From Zoogloea sp041904905 (GTDB lineage: Bacteria > Pseudomonadota > Gammaproteobacteria > Burkholderiales > Rhodocyclaceae): a stretch of DNA of 64,000 nucleotides. Location of the stretch: contig NZ_JAYRMI010000012.1 of assembly GCF_041904905.1 (NCBI RefSeq), positions 1-64,000 of the forward strand, written 5' to 3'. The notes below the pieces were generated by a model. That model was given only the letters and a program-made list of their open reading frames with translations, was not told the DNA's origin and ran no database searches. Shown here piece by piece: positions 21,003 through 31,913 of this stretch (position 1 is the first letter of the stretch; every line of letters begins with the position of its first letter). The position numbers were made by a program, and so were the translations under genes.

Positions 21003-23774
21003 CTACCAGCCGAAGCGTCGGCCGTACCAGCGCTTCATGGCCTGGATCAGGACCGCGTAGCCCAGCAGGATCGCCGCCAGCCAGCCGAAGTAGCCCACGG
21101 GCAGCGCCTGCAGTTTGAAGTAGGCGGCCAGCGGGCCCATCGCGATGGCGATGCCGGTGAGCACCGTGGCGGCGGTCATGGCGGCCAGGGGCAGGGCGGG
21201 CCGGCTCTCGACGAAGGGTAGCCGGCGGGTGCGGATCATGTGCACCGCCAGGGTCTGGGAGAGCAGCCCCTCGACGAACCAGCCGGACTGGAACAAGGTC
21301 TGGGCCGCCGGGGCGGTGGCGTGGAAGACGAACCACATCAGCCCGAAGGTGGCCAGATCGAAGATGGAGCTGATCGGCCCGAAGCACAGCATGAAGCGCC
21401 CAAGCCCATCGACGTTCCAGTGCTGGGGCGTGCGCAGGGCGTCTTCGTCCACGTTGTCGAAGGGGATGCCGGTCTGGGAGATGTCGTAGAGCAGGTTCTG
21501 CACCAGCAGGTGCATGGGCAGCATCGGCAGAAAGGGCAGGAAGACGCTCGCCACCAGCACAGACAGGACGTTGCCGAAGTTGGAGCTGGCGGTCATCCGG
21601 ATGTACTTGAGCATGTTGGCGAAGGTCTTGCGGCCTTCGCGCACGCCGTCGGCCAGCACCATCAGGCTCTTTTCGAGCAGGATGATGTCGGCGGTTTCCT
21701 TGGCGATGTCGGCGGCGCTGTCGACCGAGATGCCGATGTCCGCCGCGTGGAGGGCCGGGGCGTCGTTGATGCCGTCGCCCAGAAAGCCCACCACGTGCCC
21801 GTTGGCCCGCAGCGCGCGCACCACCCGCTCCTTGTCGAGGGGTGACAGCTTGGCGAAGACGGTGGCGGTCTCCACCGCCTGCCGCAGGGCCGCGTCGTCC
21901 ATCGCCGCCATCTGACTGCCCAGAATGGGCGTGGCGGCGTCCAGCCCCACCTCGCGGCACACCCGCGCGGCGACGAGCGCGTTGTCGCCGGTGAGCACCT
22001 TGGCGGCGATGCCGTGGGCGCGCAGGCTGGCAAGGGCGGGGGCGGCGCTGTCCTTGGGCGGGTCGAGGAAGGCGAGGTAGCCGGCGAGGGTGAGGCCGGC
22101 TTCGTCGGCCACGCTACAGGTGGCCTGGGCCGGCGCGAGGCTGCGGCTGGCCACGCCCACCACCCGCAGGCCGTCGGCGTTGAGGCGGTCGGTGAGGGCG
22201 CGGATGTGGGCCAGCACGTCCGGGGTGAGGGGCGCCACGGTGTCGCCCCGGCGCACCGTGCTGCAGGCGGCGAGGATCTCCTCGATGGCGCCCTTGCAGA
22301 TGAGGCGCGGACGGTCGTCGGGGGCGCCCTGGCGGGCCACCGCCACCGACATGCGACGGCGCTGGAAGTCGAAGGGGATCTCGTCCACCTTGCGGAAGCG
22401 GTGGGCCGGGTCGCGGCCGGCGAGGGCGTCGCCCCGGGCCAGCACGGCGGCGTCGAGGGGGCTCTTCAGGCCGGTCTGGTAGTGGCTGTTGAGCCAGGCG
22501 TATTCGAGCACGTCGAGGGAGGGCTGGCCGTCGATGTCGGTGTGGCCGGCCAGGGCGATGCGGTCCTGGGTGAGAGTGCCGGTCTTGTCGGTGCACAGCA
22601 CGTCCATCGCGCCGAAGTTCTGGATCGCGTCGAGCCGCTTGACGATCACCTTGCGCCGCGAAAGCAGCACCGCGCCCTTGGCGAGGGTGGAGGTGACCAC
22701 CATCGGCAGCATCTCGGGGGTGAGGCCGATGGCCACCGACAGGGCGAACAGCAGCGCCTCGAGCCAGTCGCCCTTGGTGAGACCGTTGATGGCGAAGACC
22801 ACCGGCGTCATTGCCGCCATGAAGCGGATCAGCAGCCAGCTGACCCGGTTCACCCCGGCCTGGAACGCGGTGGGGGCCTGCTCGACCGCCGCCACCCGGT
22901 CGGCCAGGGTGCCGAAGTAGGTGCGGGCGCCGGTGGCGAGCACCACCCCGGTGGCCGTGCCGCTGAGGACGGTGGTGCCCATGAAGGCGAGGTTGGGCAG
23001 GTCCAGCGGGCTGCCGGCGGCGGTGTCGGGCGGGGTGGCGGATTTTTCCACCGGCAGGGCCTCGCCGGTCATCGCGCCCTGACCGACGAACAGATCCCGC
23101 GCCGACAGCAGGCGCAGGTCGGCCGGCACCAGATCGCCCGCCGACAGCACCGCGATGTCGCCCGGCACCAGCTCGCGGGGGGCGATCTCGACGCAGCGCA
23201 CCGGACGACCGCCCACCTCCACGTGGCGGGCGTCGGCCGTCGCGTCGGGGGCGGCGTCGGCGCTCTCCCGGCGCAGCACGGTGGCGGTGCTGCTTACCAT
23301 GGCCTTGAGGGCATCCGCCGCCTGACCGGAGCGCCGCTCCTGGGCGAAGCGGATCAGGGTGGAGAGCACCACCATGCAGCCGATCACCGCGGTGGCCTTG
23401 AGGTCGCCCGAATACCACGAGACGGCGGCGAGCACCGACAGCAGCAGGTTGAACGGGTCGATGTAGCAGTGCCACAGGTGCACCAGCCCGGGCAGGGGCC
23501 GCTCGTGGCTGACGATGTTCTCGCCGGCGTGGCGGCGGATGCGGGCGGCCTGACGCGGGTCCAGGCCGTCGGGGTGGCTGTGGAGGCGGGCGAGCAGGCG
23601 TTCGGGCGCCTCGGTGGCGGCCGCCTGCAGCGCGCGGGCCAGATCGGGCGGCAGCGTCTTGCTGACCGGCGCGTGGCGCAGGCCCTCGAAACCCAGATGG
23701 CGCAGGAAGTGCCGGGTGGCACGGCGCCGCTTCAGGTGGGAGGCGAAATGGGCGCGGAGGTAAGACGGCTTCAT
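21003..23774 (-). CDS. mgtA: Magnesium-translocating P-type ATPase
   Basis: 923 residues, the normal size. Imports Mg2+ down its gradient using ATP (P3B ATPase of the inner membrane). Signature elements are the actuator TGE at 236-238, helix 4 around IGLTPEMLPMVV, the phosphorylation site D396-K-T-G-T-L-T, a KGA motif (ICKGAIEEIL), and the hinge GDGINDAPAL. The long basic cytoplasmic N-terminus (LKRRRATRHFLRHLGF) is usual for MgtA. Only 47 bases separate its ATG from the scpB stop, so no long Mg2+-sensing leader is present there, unlike in enterobacteria. Confidence 0.95.
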   Translation of the reverse strand: MKPSYLRAHFASHLKRRRATRHFLRHLGFEGLRHAPVSKTLPPDLARALQAAATEAPERLLARLHSHPDGLDPRQAARIRRHAGENIVSHERPLPGLVHLWHCYIDPFNLLLSVLAAVSWYSGDLKATAVIGCMVVLSTLIRFAQERRSGQAADALKAMVSSTATVLRRESADAAPDATADARHVEVGGRPVRCVEIAPRELVPGDIAVLSAGDLVPADLRLLSARDLFVGQGAMTGEALPVEKSATPPDTAAGSPLDLPNLAFMGTTVLSGTATGVVLATGARTYFGTLADRVAAVEQAPTAFQAGVNRVSWLLIRFMAAMTPVVFAINGLTKGDWLEALLFALSVAIGLTPEMLPMVVTSTLAKGAVLLSRRKVIVKRLDAIQNFGAMDVLCTDKTGTLTQDRIALAGHTDIDGQPSLDVLEYAWLNSHYQTGLKSPLDAAVLARGDALAGRDPAHRFRKVDEIPFDFQRRRMSVAVARQGAPDDRPRLICKGAIEEILAACSTVRRGDTVAPLTPDVLAHIRALTDRLNADGLRVVGVASRSLAPAQATCSVADEAGLTLAGYLAFLDPPKDSAAPALASLRAHGIAAKVLTGDNALVAARVCREVGLDAATPILGSQMAAMDDAALRQAVETATVFAKLSPLDKERVVRALRANGHVVGFLGDGINDAPALHAADIGISVDSAADIAKETADIILLEKSLMVLADGVREGRKTFANMLKYIRMTASSNFGNVLSVLVASVFLPFLPMLPMHLLVQNLLYDISQTGIPFDNVDEDALRTPQHWNVDGLGRFMLCFGPISSIFDLATFGLMWFVFHATAPAAQTLFQSGWFVEGLLSQTLAVHMIRTRRLPFVESRPALPLAAMTAATVLTGIAIAMGPLAAYFKLQALPVGYFGWLAAILLGYAVLIQAMKRWYGRRFGW

Positions 23775-23821
23775 CGGGTGGCCCCTGGTCTGGGGCCGAG
23801 TCTACGCCCTTCCGGGCCGGC

Positions 23822-24595
23822 CTACTCGCCCTTGAACACCGGCGCGCGTTTCTCGCGGAAGGCCCGCACGCCTTCGGCGTAGTCGTGGCTGTTGTACACC
23901 ACCCGGCGCAGGCCCTGGATGCGCTCGAAGTCCTCCGGCGACATGGTGTGGGCGCCGGCCAGGATGCGCAGCTGCTCCTTCATCACCGAGATGGAAAGGG
24001 GCGCGTTGGCGGCGATGCGGCGGGCCATGGCGTAGGTGATCGCCTCCAGCTCGCCCTTGTCGGCCACCTTGTTGATGACGCCCAGGCTGCACAGGCGCCC
24101 GGCGGGAATCGGGTCGGCGGTGAACAGCATCTCCTTGGCGATGTTGAGCGGCGCGGCGTTGAGGAAGGTGAGCAGGCCGCCCACGTTGTAGGGCACGTTG
24201 AGGCGGGCGGGCGTGGCGGCAAAGGTGGCGTCGCTGGCGGCCAGGATCGCGTCGCAGGCGAACACCGTCTCGCAGGCGCCGCCCCACACGCTGCCTTCGA
24301 TCATCGCGATCACCGGGGCCGGAAACAGCTCGATCTCCCGGATCAGCTTGCGCATCGGATCGCGCCAGGCGAGCGGGTCGAGGCCCGCCGCCGGCAGCTC
24401 GTCGATGTCGTGACCCGCCGACCACACGCTGCTGCCCGGCTTGGCCCGCAGTACCACGCAGCGCACACCGGCCGCGCGGAAGGATTCCAGCGCCGCGCTA
24501 AAGCCGTGGACCATCTCCTCGCAGAAGGCATTGCGGCGCGAGTCCCGGTCGAGGGTGATGGTGCCGATGTTGTCGGAGATGGCGAGCAGCAGCAT
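23822..24595 (-). CDS. scpB: Methylmalonyl-CoA decarboxylase (ScpB-like crotonase)
   Basis: 257 residues, crotonase fold. Decarboxylates methylmalonyl-CoA to propionyl-CoA. Recognisable pieces are TITLDRDSRRNAFCEEMV, VLRAKPGSSVWSAGHDIDELP (the oxyanion loop), VIAMIEGSVWGGACETVFACD and FAATPARLNVPYNVGGLLTFLN; this last sequence and GSVWGGA are specific to ScpB rather than to enoyl-CoA hydratases. It precedes mgtA in the same direction, but a functional link is not evident. ATG 24595 follows GGAG. Confidence 0.9.
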   Translation of the reverse strand: MLLLAISDNIGTITLDRDSRRNAFCEEMVHGFSAALESFRAAGVRCVVLRAKPGSSVWSAGHDIDELPAAGLDPLAWRDPMRKLIREIELFPAPVIAMIEGSVWGGACETVFACDAILAASDATFAATPARLNVPYNVGGLLTFLNAAPLNIAKEMLFTADPIPAGRLCSLGVINKVADKGELEAITYAMARRIAANAPLSISVMKEQLRILAGAHTMSPEDFERIQGLRRVVYNSHDYAEGVRAFREKRAPVFKGE

Positions 24596-24657
24596 GGCGA
24601 GACCTCGGGAGGAAAACTCCGATGATACCCAGCCCGGCTGACGCGCGCGCCGCCGGC

Positions 24658-24694
24658 CCCAAAAGCAAAAGGCCAGCCCTCGTGAGGCTGGCCT
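24658..24694 (-). terminator. Intrinsic terminator after rpoD-tRNA
   Basis: AGGCCAGCC (24670-24678) pairs with GGCTGGCCT (24686-24694); read on the minus strand the stem is followed by TTTTGCTTTTGG. It ends the rpsU-yqeY-dnaG-rpoD-tRNA unit. Confidence 0.85.
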
Positions 24695-24710
24695 AAGTGC
24701 TTGATGCGTA

Positions 24711-24787
24711 TGGTGGGCCCAACAGGACTTGAACCTGTGACCAAGCGATTATGAGTCGCCTGCTCTAACCAACTGAGCTATGGGCCC
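24711..24787 (-). tRNA. ileX: tRNA-Ile2 (anticodon CAT, expected lysidine-modified)
   Basis: 77 bases including an encoded 3' CCA. On the minus strand the gene begins GGGCCCATAGCTCAGTTGG, has the anticodon arm GGCGACTCATAATCGC with CAT in the loop, the T-arm CAGGTTCAAGTCCTG, and the acceptor 3' strand TGGGCCC plus A-CCA. The anticodon arm matches the lysidine-type isoleucine tRNA that reads AUA rather than methionine tRNAs. It lies 39 bases after the rpoD stop codon and is followed by an intrinsic terminator, so it may be cut from the rpoD transcript. Confidence 0.93.
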
Positions 24788-24826
24788 GTCGAAACGGGGG
24801 CCGGGCTGCCGGGGCAGCCTGGCGGG

Positions 24827-26785
<1,959 letters not shown>

Positions 26786-26858
26786 GGCGGTCCTCGATTG
26801 GTCGTCCGGTGATGGACGGTTGTCTCGGCGTGCGTTTTGCGCGAAACCGAAAATTATA

Positions 26859-28748
26859 TTACGAATCCGATGCTTTTGGGCGAGGCTTAAGTCTCTGTTT
26901 GGCGGAAATCAGCTCCTTGAGGCGCTGCTTTTCGGCGGCGCTCAGGGTCGTCTCGCGGGCCCGGGCGTTGAGGCCGACGATCTCCTTTTCGATCAGATCC
27001 GCTTCAAGCTTGTAGAGCGTGTCGTTGAAGAGGCGTTCAATCGTCGTGTCGTCGATGGTCTCGTCGGCCAGCTGGGCGGCCGCGCGGGACACCGCGGCGG
27101 CGTGGGGGGTGTCGCGGTAGTGCTCGGTGAGCGCAGCAAGCCCGTGGGTGGGCAGGTCGCCCACGCTCATGGCGTCGACCAGGGCGATCAGGGCGAGGCC
27201 CTCGGGGGTGTCGTTGGGCAGCAGATCCACGGGCAGCCGGGCAGCCCACACCGGGTGCTGGACGACCAGCTTGAGGAGGGTCTCGATGGGTGACTGCGGC
27301 GCCTGGCGCGGCGGGAGGCGCGGCAGGCCCTGGCGACGCTTGTTGCGGAAACCGCCGAAGCCGCCATTGCCGCCGAAGCCGTTGTTGCCGCCGAAATCGC
27401 TCCGGCCGCCGAAGCTGCCGCGGTCGAAGTCGTCGAAGGGGGGCGGCTCGTCGTTCCGGCGGGGCATTGCGGCGTTCTTGAGGCCGAAGGACTGCTCGAT
27501 CTCGGCCTGGGTGAAGCCGGCGGCGTCGGCCAGCATCTTGATGACCTGCAGGCGCAGCAGCGGGGCGCCGATCCGGGTGACCAGCGGCTTGGCCTCGTGG
27601 ACGAGCCTCGCGCAGCCTTCGGCGGTGGCGAGGTCCACGTCCTTCTTTAGCTCGGCGAGGAGGAATTCGGCCAGCGGAAGGGCGCGGTTCATGGCGGCGC
27701 GGAAGGCGTCCGGGCCTTCGGCGCGGACGAAGCTGTCCGGGTCGTGCTCTTCGGGCAGGAACAGGAAGCTGAGGGTCTTGTTGTCGGCCAGGTGTTCGAG
27801 GCTGACCTCCAGCGCCCGGCCCGCGGCGCGGCGGCCGGCGGCGTCGCCGTCGAAGCAGAATACGACGCGGTCGGTGAGGCGCAGGAGCTTCTGGATGTGG
27901 TGCGGCGTGGCGGCGGTGCCGAGGGTGGCCACGGCGTTGGCGACGCCGAACTGGGCGAGGCCGACCACGTCCATGTAGCCCTCGACCACCAGCACGCATT
28001 CCTGGTCGCGCACCGCCTGGCGGGCCTGGACGAGGCCGTAGAGTTCGCGGCCCTTTTCGAAGATCGGGGTCTCGGGCGAGTTGAGGTACTTGGGCTCGCC
28101 CTTGCCCAGGACGCGACCGCCGAAGCCGATCACGTTGCCGCGCTGGTCCTGGATCGGGAACATGATGCGGTCGCGGAAGCGGTCGTAGCGGCGACCCTGC
28201 TCGTTCTCGAGCACCAGCCCGCATTCGAGCAGACTGGCGGCGGCGTAGTCGGCGAAGGCGGCCTGCAGGGCCTGCCAGCCTTCGGGCGCGTAGCCGAGGC
28301 CGTAGCGGGCGGCGATCTCGCCGGTCAGGCCGCGGCCCTTGAGGTAATCGATGGCCACCGGGCTGCGCTTGAGCTGCTCTTTATAGAAGCGCGCAGCCTG
28401 GGCCATGAGTTCGGTGAGGGAGTGCTCGCGGACGCGGTCGCGATTGGGGGTGAAGTCGTCCTGGGGGACTTCCATCCCCACGTTGCTGGCCAGCTCCTTG
28501 ACCGCATCGACGAAGCCGAGGCCGCTGTACTCCATCAGGAAGCTGATGGCGCTGCCGTGGGCGCCGCAGCCGAAGCAGTGATAGAACTGCTTGGTGGGGC
28601 TTACCGAGAAGGAGGCGGACTTCTCGCCGTGGAACGGGCAGCAGGCGAAATAGTTCGCGCCGCCCTTCTTGAGCGGCAGATAGCGTTCGATCACCTCGAC
28701 GATGTCGACGCGGGCGAGCAGATCCTGAATGAAGGATTGCGGAATCAT
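26859..28748 (-). CDS. dnaG: DNA primase
   Basis: 629 residues from ATG 28748; an in-frame TTG at 28757 is less likely. Synthesises RNA primers at the replication fork. The N-terminal zinc-binding domain has C-C-P-F-H-GEKSASFSV and FHCFGCGAHG-type ligands (YHCFGCGAHGSAISF, about 58-72). The toprim/catalytic core has VLVVEGYMDVVGLAQFGV and VVFCFDGDAAGRRAAGRALE. A glycine/asparagine-rich linker (FGGNNGFGGNGGFGG) joins the core to the C-terminal helicase-binding domain. This Gly-rich stretch is longer than usual. Middle gene of the rpsU-yqeY-dnaG-rpoD operon. Confidence 0.97.
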   Translation of the reverse strand: MIPQSFIQDLLARVDIVEVIERYLPLKKGGANYFACCPFHGEKSASFSVSPTKQFYHCFGCGAHGSAISFLMEYSGLGFVDAVKELASNVGMEVPQDDFTPNRDRVREHSLTELMAQAARFYKEQLKRSPVAIDYLKGRGLTGEIAARYGLGYAPEGWQALQAAFADYAAASLLECGLVLENEQGRRYDRFRDRIMFPIQDQRGNVIGFGGRVLGKGEPKYLNSPETPIFEKGRELYGLVQARQAVRDQECVLVVEGYMDVVGLAQFGVANAVATLGTAATPHHIQKLLRLTDRVVFCFDGDAAGRRAAGRALEVSLEHLADNKTLSFLFLPEEHDPDSFVRAEGPDAFRAAMNRALPLAEFLLAELKKDVDLATAEGCARLVHEAKPLVTRIGAPLLRLQVIKMLADAAGFTQAEIEQSFGLKNAAMPRRNDEPPPFDDFDRGSFGGRSDFGGNNGFGGNGGFGGFRNKRRQGLPRLPPRQAPQSPIETLLKLVVQHPVWAARLPVDLLPNDTPEGLALIALVDAMSVGDLPTHGLAALTEHYRDTPHAAAVSRAAAQLADETIDDTTIERLFNDTLYKLEADLIEKEIVGLNARARETTLSAAEKQRLKELISAKQRLKPRPKASDS

Positions 28749-28802
28749 GATGACCAAGCCGGCGCCGGCGGACTTGCCGCCACGGCGCCATCTTCATGAA
28801 TC

Positions 28803-29249
28803 CTAGTTGCTGAGGCGGGATTTCACCAGTTTGGAAACTTCGGCCATGTCGGCCTTGCCGGCGAGCTTCGGCTTGAGGACGGCCATCAGCTTGCCCATGT
28901 CGGCGGCGCTGGCGGCGGCGGTGGCGGCGATGGCGGCATCCACCTCTGCGGCGATCTGCTCAACGCTGAGGCCGGCGGGCTTGTAGGCGGTGAGCACGTC
29001 GATCTCGAAGCGCTCGGCGCTGGCCAGATCGAAGCGTTGGGCGGCTTCGTACTGGGCGACGGAGTCGCGCCGCTGCTTGAGCATCTTGTCCACCACCGTG
29101 ATGACCGCGGCGTCGTCCAGCTCGATGCGTTCGTCCACTTCCTTCTGCTTGATGGCTGCCAGCAGCAGGCGCAGCGCCGACAGGCGGGCGGTTTCCTTGG
29201 CACGCATGGCGGCCTTCATGTCTTCGTTGATCTGGGCTTTGAGGGACAC
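28803..29249 (-). CDS. yqeY: GatB/YqeY domain protein
   Basis: 148 residues, the usual length, starting with GTG 29249 (SLKAQINEDMKAAMRAKE), AGGA upstream. YqeY resembles the tail domain of the GatB amidotransferase subunit and is thought to act in tRNA-dependent amidation or tRNA binding, but its role is not settled. Typical features are LSALRLLLAAIKQKEVDERI, DAAVITVVDKMLKQRRDSVAQYE and the C-terminal GKLMAVLKPKLAGKADMAEVSKLVK. Longer frames upstream of the GTG are out of character. It sits between rpsU and dnaG, a known placement in betaproteobacteria. Confidence 0.92.
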   Translation of the reverse strand: MSLKAQINEDMKAAMRAKETARLSALRLLLAAIKQKEVDERIELDDAAVITVVDKMLKQRRDSVAQYEAAQRFDLASAERFEIDVLTAYKPAGLSVEQIAAEVDAAIAATAAASAADMGKLMAVLKPKLAGKADMAEVSKLVKSRLSN

Positions 29250-29320
29250 GAAAGAGATTCCTGGCGAAAGGGTGGGCGACGCGACGCAGGCCCGACAAGG
29301 CAAGGCTGCGGGCTGGCGAA

Positions 29321-29369
29321 CCAAAAGGCAAACGCCACGCGTTCGCGCAGGTGCGCGTATCGCGTGGCG
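29321..29369 (-). terminator. Attenuator/terminator between rpsU and yqeY
   Basis: CGCCACGCG (29333-29341) pairs with CGCGTGGCG (29361-29369); on the minus strand the stem is followed by TTTGCCTTTTGG. It lies 30 bases after the rpsU stop and corresponds in position to the partial terminator between rpsU and dnaG of the enterobacterial operon, which lowers primase output relative to S21. Confidence 0.65.
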
Positions 29370-29398
29370 AAGCGGGAAGCGTGTACTCGGGGTGTTGC

Positions 29399-29611
29399 TT
29401 AGTACATCTTCGGGGGCAGGGTCTGGCTGCGCAGGCGCTTGTGGTGGCGCTTGACGGCGGCGGCCAGCTTGCGCTTGCGTTCGGCGGTCGGCTTTTCGTA
29501 GAACTCGCGGGAGCGGAGTTCGGGCAGGAGGCCCACTTTTTCAATGGTGCGCTTGAAGCGACGGATGGCTACTTCGAACGGCTCGTTTTCTTTGACGCGA
29601 ATACCCGGCAT
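29399..29611 (-). CDS. rpsU: 30S ribosomal protein S21
   Basis: 70 residues from ATG 29611. Starts MPGIRVKENEPFEVAIRRFKR, then the basic helical tail (TAERKRKLAAAVKRHHKRL), both diagnostic for S21, which sits near the anti-Shine-Dalgarno end of 16S rRNA and aids initiation. First gene of the macromolecular synthesis operon and divergent from tsaD, as in many proteobacteria. A sigma-70 promoter is visible upstream and a partial terminator downstream. Confidence 0.97.
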   Translation of the reverse strand: MPGIRVKENEPFEVAIRRFKRTIEKVGLLPELRSREFYEKPTAERKRKLAAAVKRHHKRLRSQTLPPKMY

Positions 29612-29651
29612 TGCGTGCTTCCTCGAAAATTCTTTGGACGGAAAAACGAAG

Positions 29652-29680
29652 AGTATAACCAAGTCGCTGCGGTCCACCAA
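29652..29680 (-). promoter_or_regulatory. Likely sigma-70 promoter of the rpsU operon
   Basis: On the minus strand TTGGTG (29680-29675) and TATACT (29657-29652) are spaced by 17 bases; the predicted start is near 29645, giving a leader of about 34 bases before rpsU. Confidence 0.5.
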
Positions 29681-29751
29681 GCCCATTTTTCGTTTCCTCG
29701 GTGGTGGGGCGTCCGGAAGGGTAAAATCGCGTTTTTTCTTCGGGCTGACCC

Positions 29752-30795
29752 ATGCGTGTTCTGGGCATCGAAACCTCCTGCGACGAGACTGGCGTGGCCA
29801 TCTACGACACCGCTCGCGGCCTGCTGGGCCATCGTCTCCACTCCCAGATCGATCTCCACGCCGCTTACGGCGGGGTGGTGCCGGAGCTGGCGTCCCGCGA
29901 TCACATCCGCCGCCTGCCGCTGCTGCTGCGGGAGACCCTCGAACTGACCGGTTTCGCGATGGCCGACATCGACGCGGTGGCCTACACCGCCGGCCCGGGG
30001 CTGGCGGGCGCGCTGCTGGTGGGCGCCAGTGTGGCCGAATCCCTGGGGGTGGCGCTGGATGTGCCGGTGCTGCCGGTGCATCACCTGGAGGGGCATCTGC
30101 TGTCGCCGCTGCTGTCGGCCACGCCGCCGAGCTTTCCGTTTGTGGCGTTGCTGGTGTCGGGTGGTCACACCCAGCTGATGCGGGTGGCTGGCGTTGGCGA
30201 TTACACGCTGCTGGGCGAGACGGTGGATGATGCCGCGGGTGAGGCCTTCGACAAGACCGCCAAGCTGATTGGCCTGGGCTACCCGGGTGGCCCGGCGCTG
30301 GCGAAGCTGGCCCAGCAGGGTGCGCCCGGGCGCTTCAAGCTGCCGCGGCCGATGCTGCACAGCAAGGATTTCGATTTCAGCTTCAGCGGCCTGAAGACGG
30401 CGGTGCTCACCGCTGCGTCGGCGCCGGGCTTTGCCCCGGACGACCGGGCCGATCTGGCGGCGGAGTTTCAGGCGGCGGTGGTCGAGGTGCTGGTGGCCAA
30501 GTCGATGGCGGCGCTCAAGCACACCGGGCTCAGGCAGCTGGTGGTGGCGGGGGGGGTGGGTGCGAATCTCGCGCTACGGGCCCAGCTCGACGCCGCGGCG
30601 GCAAAGCGCAAGGCGCGGGTGTTTTATCCGGAGCTGGAGTTGTGCACCGACAACGGCGCGATGATCGCCTTTGCCGGGGCGCTGCGTTTTGCCGCCGGCG
30701 AGACGGTCGAGTCTGCCGCAGGGCGGTTTGCGGTGCGGCCGCGCTGGAGTCTGCAGGACATCCGGCCACCCCGGGTGGTCGGGCAGGCCGATTGA
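29752..30795 (+). CDS. tsaD: tRNA N6-threonylcarbamoyladenosine transferase TsaD
   Basis: 347 residues. Transfers the threonylcarbamoyl group to A37 of ANN-decoding tRNAs together with TsaB/TsaE. The start MRVLGIETSCDETGVAIYD is the family signature; metal-ligand motif H111-L-E-G-H115 and the ASKH-fold glycine loops (LLVSGGHTQL, GLGYPGGPALAKLA, VVAGGVGANLALR) are present; the final STDNGAM-type segment reads LCTDNGAMIAFAG. Divergent from rpsU, 140 bases apart. A good intrinsic terminator overlaps the end of plsY just downstream. Confidence 0.97.
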   Translation: MRVLGIETSCDETGVAIYDTARGLLGHRLHSQIDLHAAYGGVVPELASRDHIRRLPLLLRETLELTGFAMADIDAVAYTAGPGLAGALLVGASVAESLGVALDVPVLPVHHLEGHLLSPLLSATPPSFPFVALLVSGGHTQLMRVAGVGDYTLLGETVDDAAGEAFDKTAKLIGLGYPGGPALAKLAQQGAPGRFKLPRPMLHSKDFDFSFSGLKTAVLTAASAPGFAPDDRADLAAEFQAAVVEVLVAKSMAALKHTGLRQLVVAGGVGANLALRAQLDAAAAKRKARVFYPELELCTDNGAMIAFAGALRFAAGETVESAAGRFAVRPRWSLQDIRPPRVVGQAD

Positions 30796-30808
30796 GTCGG
30801 GTTGCGGT

Positions 30809-30836
30809 AGGGCCGGCGTTTCAGCCGGCCTTTTTC
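30809..30836 (+). terminator. Intrinsic terminator of tsaD
   Basis: GGCCGGC (30811-30817), loop GTTTCA, GCCGGCC (30824-30830), then TTTTT (30831-30835). It overlaps the last codons of the convergent plsY gene, whose stop is 30823-30821. Confidence 0.8.
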
Positions 30837-31432
30837 TTGCTGCCAATGCGGCTCTCCTGACCCGAGAGCAGTCGCTTGATGTTGTCCTTGTGGCGCCATA
30901 CCAGGAGGCCGGACATCAGGGCGATGGCGGTGATCCAGTTAGGGCCCAGGTCGAACAGGTAGGCGAGCGCCGGCGCGGCCAGGGCCGCGCACAGGGCGGC
31001 GAGGGACGAGTAGCGCAGGGTGAAGGCGACGCCGAGCCACACGCCCAGCACCGCCAGCCCGAGGAGACCCTTTGCGCCGATCAGCACCCCGGCGGCGGTA
31101 GCGACGCCTTTGCCGCCCTTGAAGCCGAGGAAGACCGGAAAGAGGTGGCCGAAGAAGGCCGCGAGACCGGCGGCCGGTGCGGCGATGGCGCCGATGCCGA
31201 AGCCCGGCGCGAAGCTGTCGGCAAGCCACACTGCGAGCCAACCCTTGAAGGCGTCGCCGATCAGCGTCAGCGCCGCGGCGAGCTTGTTGCCGCTGCGCAG
31301 CACGTTGGTAGCGCCAGGGTTGCCCGAACCGTACGAACGGGGGTCGGCCATGCCGAAGAGGCGGCTGACGACGACGGCGAAGGGGATGGAGCCGATCAGG
31401 TAGGCCGCGATGAGCAGAAGGACAAAATGCAT
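30821..31432 (-). CDS. plsY: Acyl-phosphate:glycerol-3-phosphate acyltransferase
   Basis: 203 residues, five or more membrane helices. Makes lysophosphatidate, the first step of phospholipid synthesis, from acyl-phosphate. The three conserved cytoplasmic motifs are visible: YGSGNPGATNVLRSGNK, GFKGGKGVATAAG and the later RHKDNIKRLLSGQESRIG. The order and length match PlsY. Divergent from folB with a 64-base spacer, a conserved neighbourhood in proteobacteria (tsaD-plsY-folB). Inner membrane. Confidence 0.96.
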   Translation of the reverse strand: MHFVLLLIAAYLIGSIPFAVVVSRLFGMADPRSYGSGNPGATNVLRSGNKLAAALTLIGDAFKGWLAVWLADSFAPGFGIGAIAAPAAGLAAFFGHLFPVFLGFKGGKGVATAAGVLIGAKGLLGLAVLGVWLGVAFTLRYSSLAALCAALAAPALAYLFDLGPNWITAIALMSGLLVWRHKDNIKRLLSGQESRIGSKKKAG

Positions 31433-31496
31433 TTTGGCGTGAGTGCTTTTGGAGGCGTACGGGCTAGAATGTGCGCGATTTTAGCTGGGACACACG

Positions 31497-31892
31497 ATGG
31501 ATTTCATTTTTATCGAAGCGCTGCGGGTCAAGTCGCGGGTGGGCATCTATCCGCGGGAGCGGGTGGCGGAGCAGCCGCTTGAACTGAACCTGACTTTCGG
31601 CGTGCCGGATGCGGCCGCCGAACATGACGACATTGCCGATACGATCGATTACGCCAAGGTGATCGAGCGGATTCGCGACGAGCTGGCAGTGCGTCAATTC
31701 AATCTGATCGAAACGCTGGGGGAATTCATCGTCAAATTGTTATTCGACGAATTCGGCGCCCCTTGGGTGAAGCTGGCGATTGCCAAGATTGGCGTGATGA
31801 AGGATGTGCGGCGGGTGGGCGTATTCATCGAGCGGGGACGTAACGGCGCGGAGCCACCTGCCCACGCGCCCTCTGCCGGCCTGCCGGGCTGA
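31497..31892 (+). CDS. folB: Dihydroneopterin aldolase
   Basis: 131 residues. Converts 7,8-dihydroneopterin to 6-hydroxymethyl-dihydropterin in folate synthesis. The start MDFIFIEALRVKSRVGIYPRER and the middle TIDYAKVIERIRDELAVRQFNLIETLGEFI contain the conserved Glu (E-R) and the catalytic Lys/Tyr region (YAKV). The C-terminus extends about 15 residues beyond the usual end (NGAEPPAHAPSAGLPG), low-complexity. Divergent from plsY; the short spacer must carry both promoters. Convergent with the H-NS-like gene. Confidence 0.94.
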   Translation: MDFIFIEALRVKSRVGIYPRERVAEQPLELNLTFGVPDAAAEHDDIADTIDYAKVIERIRDELAVRQFNLIETLGEFIVKLLFDEFGAPWVKLAIAKIGVMKDVRRVGVFIERGRNGAEPPAHAPSAGLPG

Positions 31893-31913
31893 GCCCGGCG
31901 GCGATGGGCCGGA

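Noticed and set aside
23775..23821. Mg2+-sensing leader or M-box before mgtA
   Set aside because: Only 47 bases separate mgtA from the upstream gene, too short for either.
24711..24787. Methionine tRNA
   Set aside because: The anticodon is CAT but the anticodon arm matches lysidine-type tRNA-Ile2 and not the initiator or elongator Met pattern.
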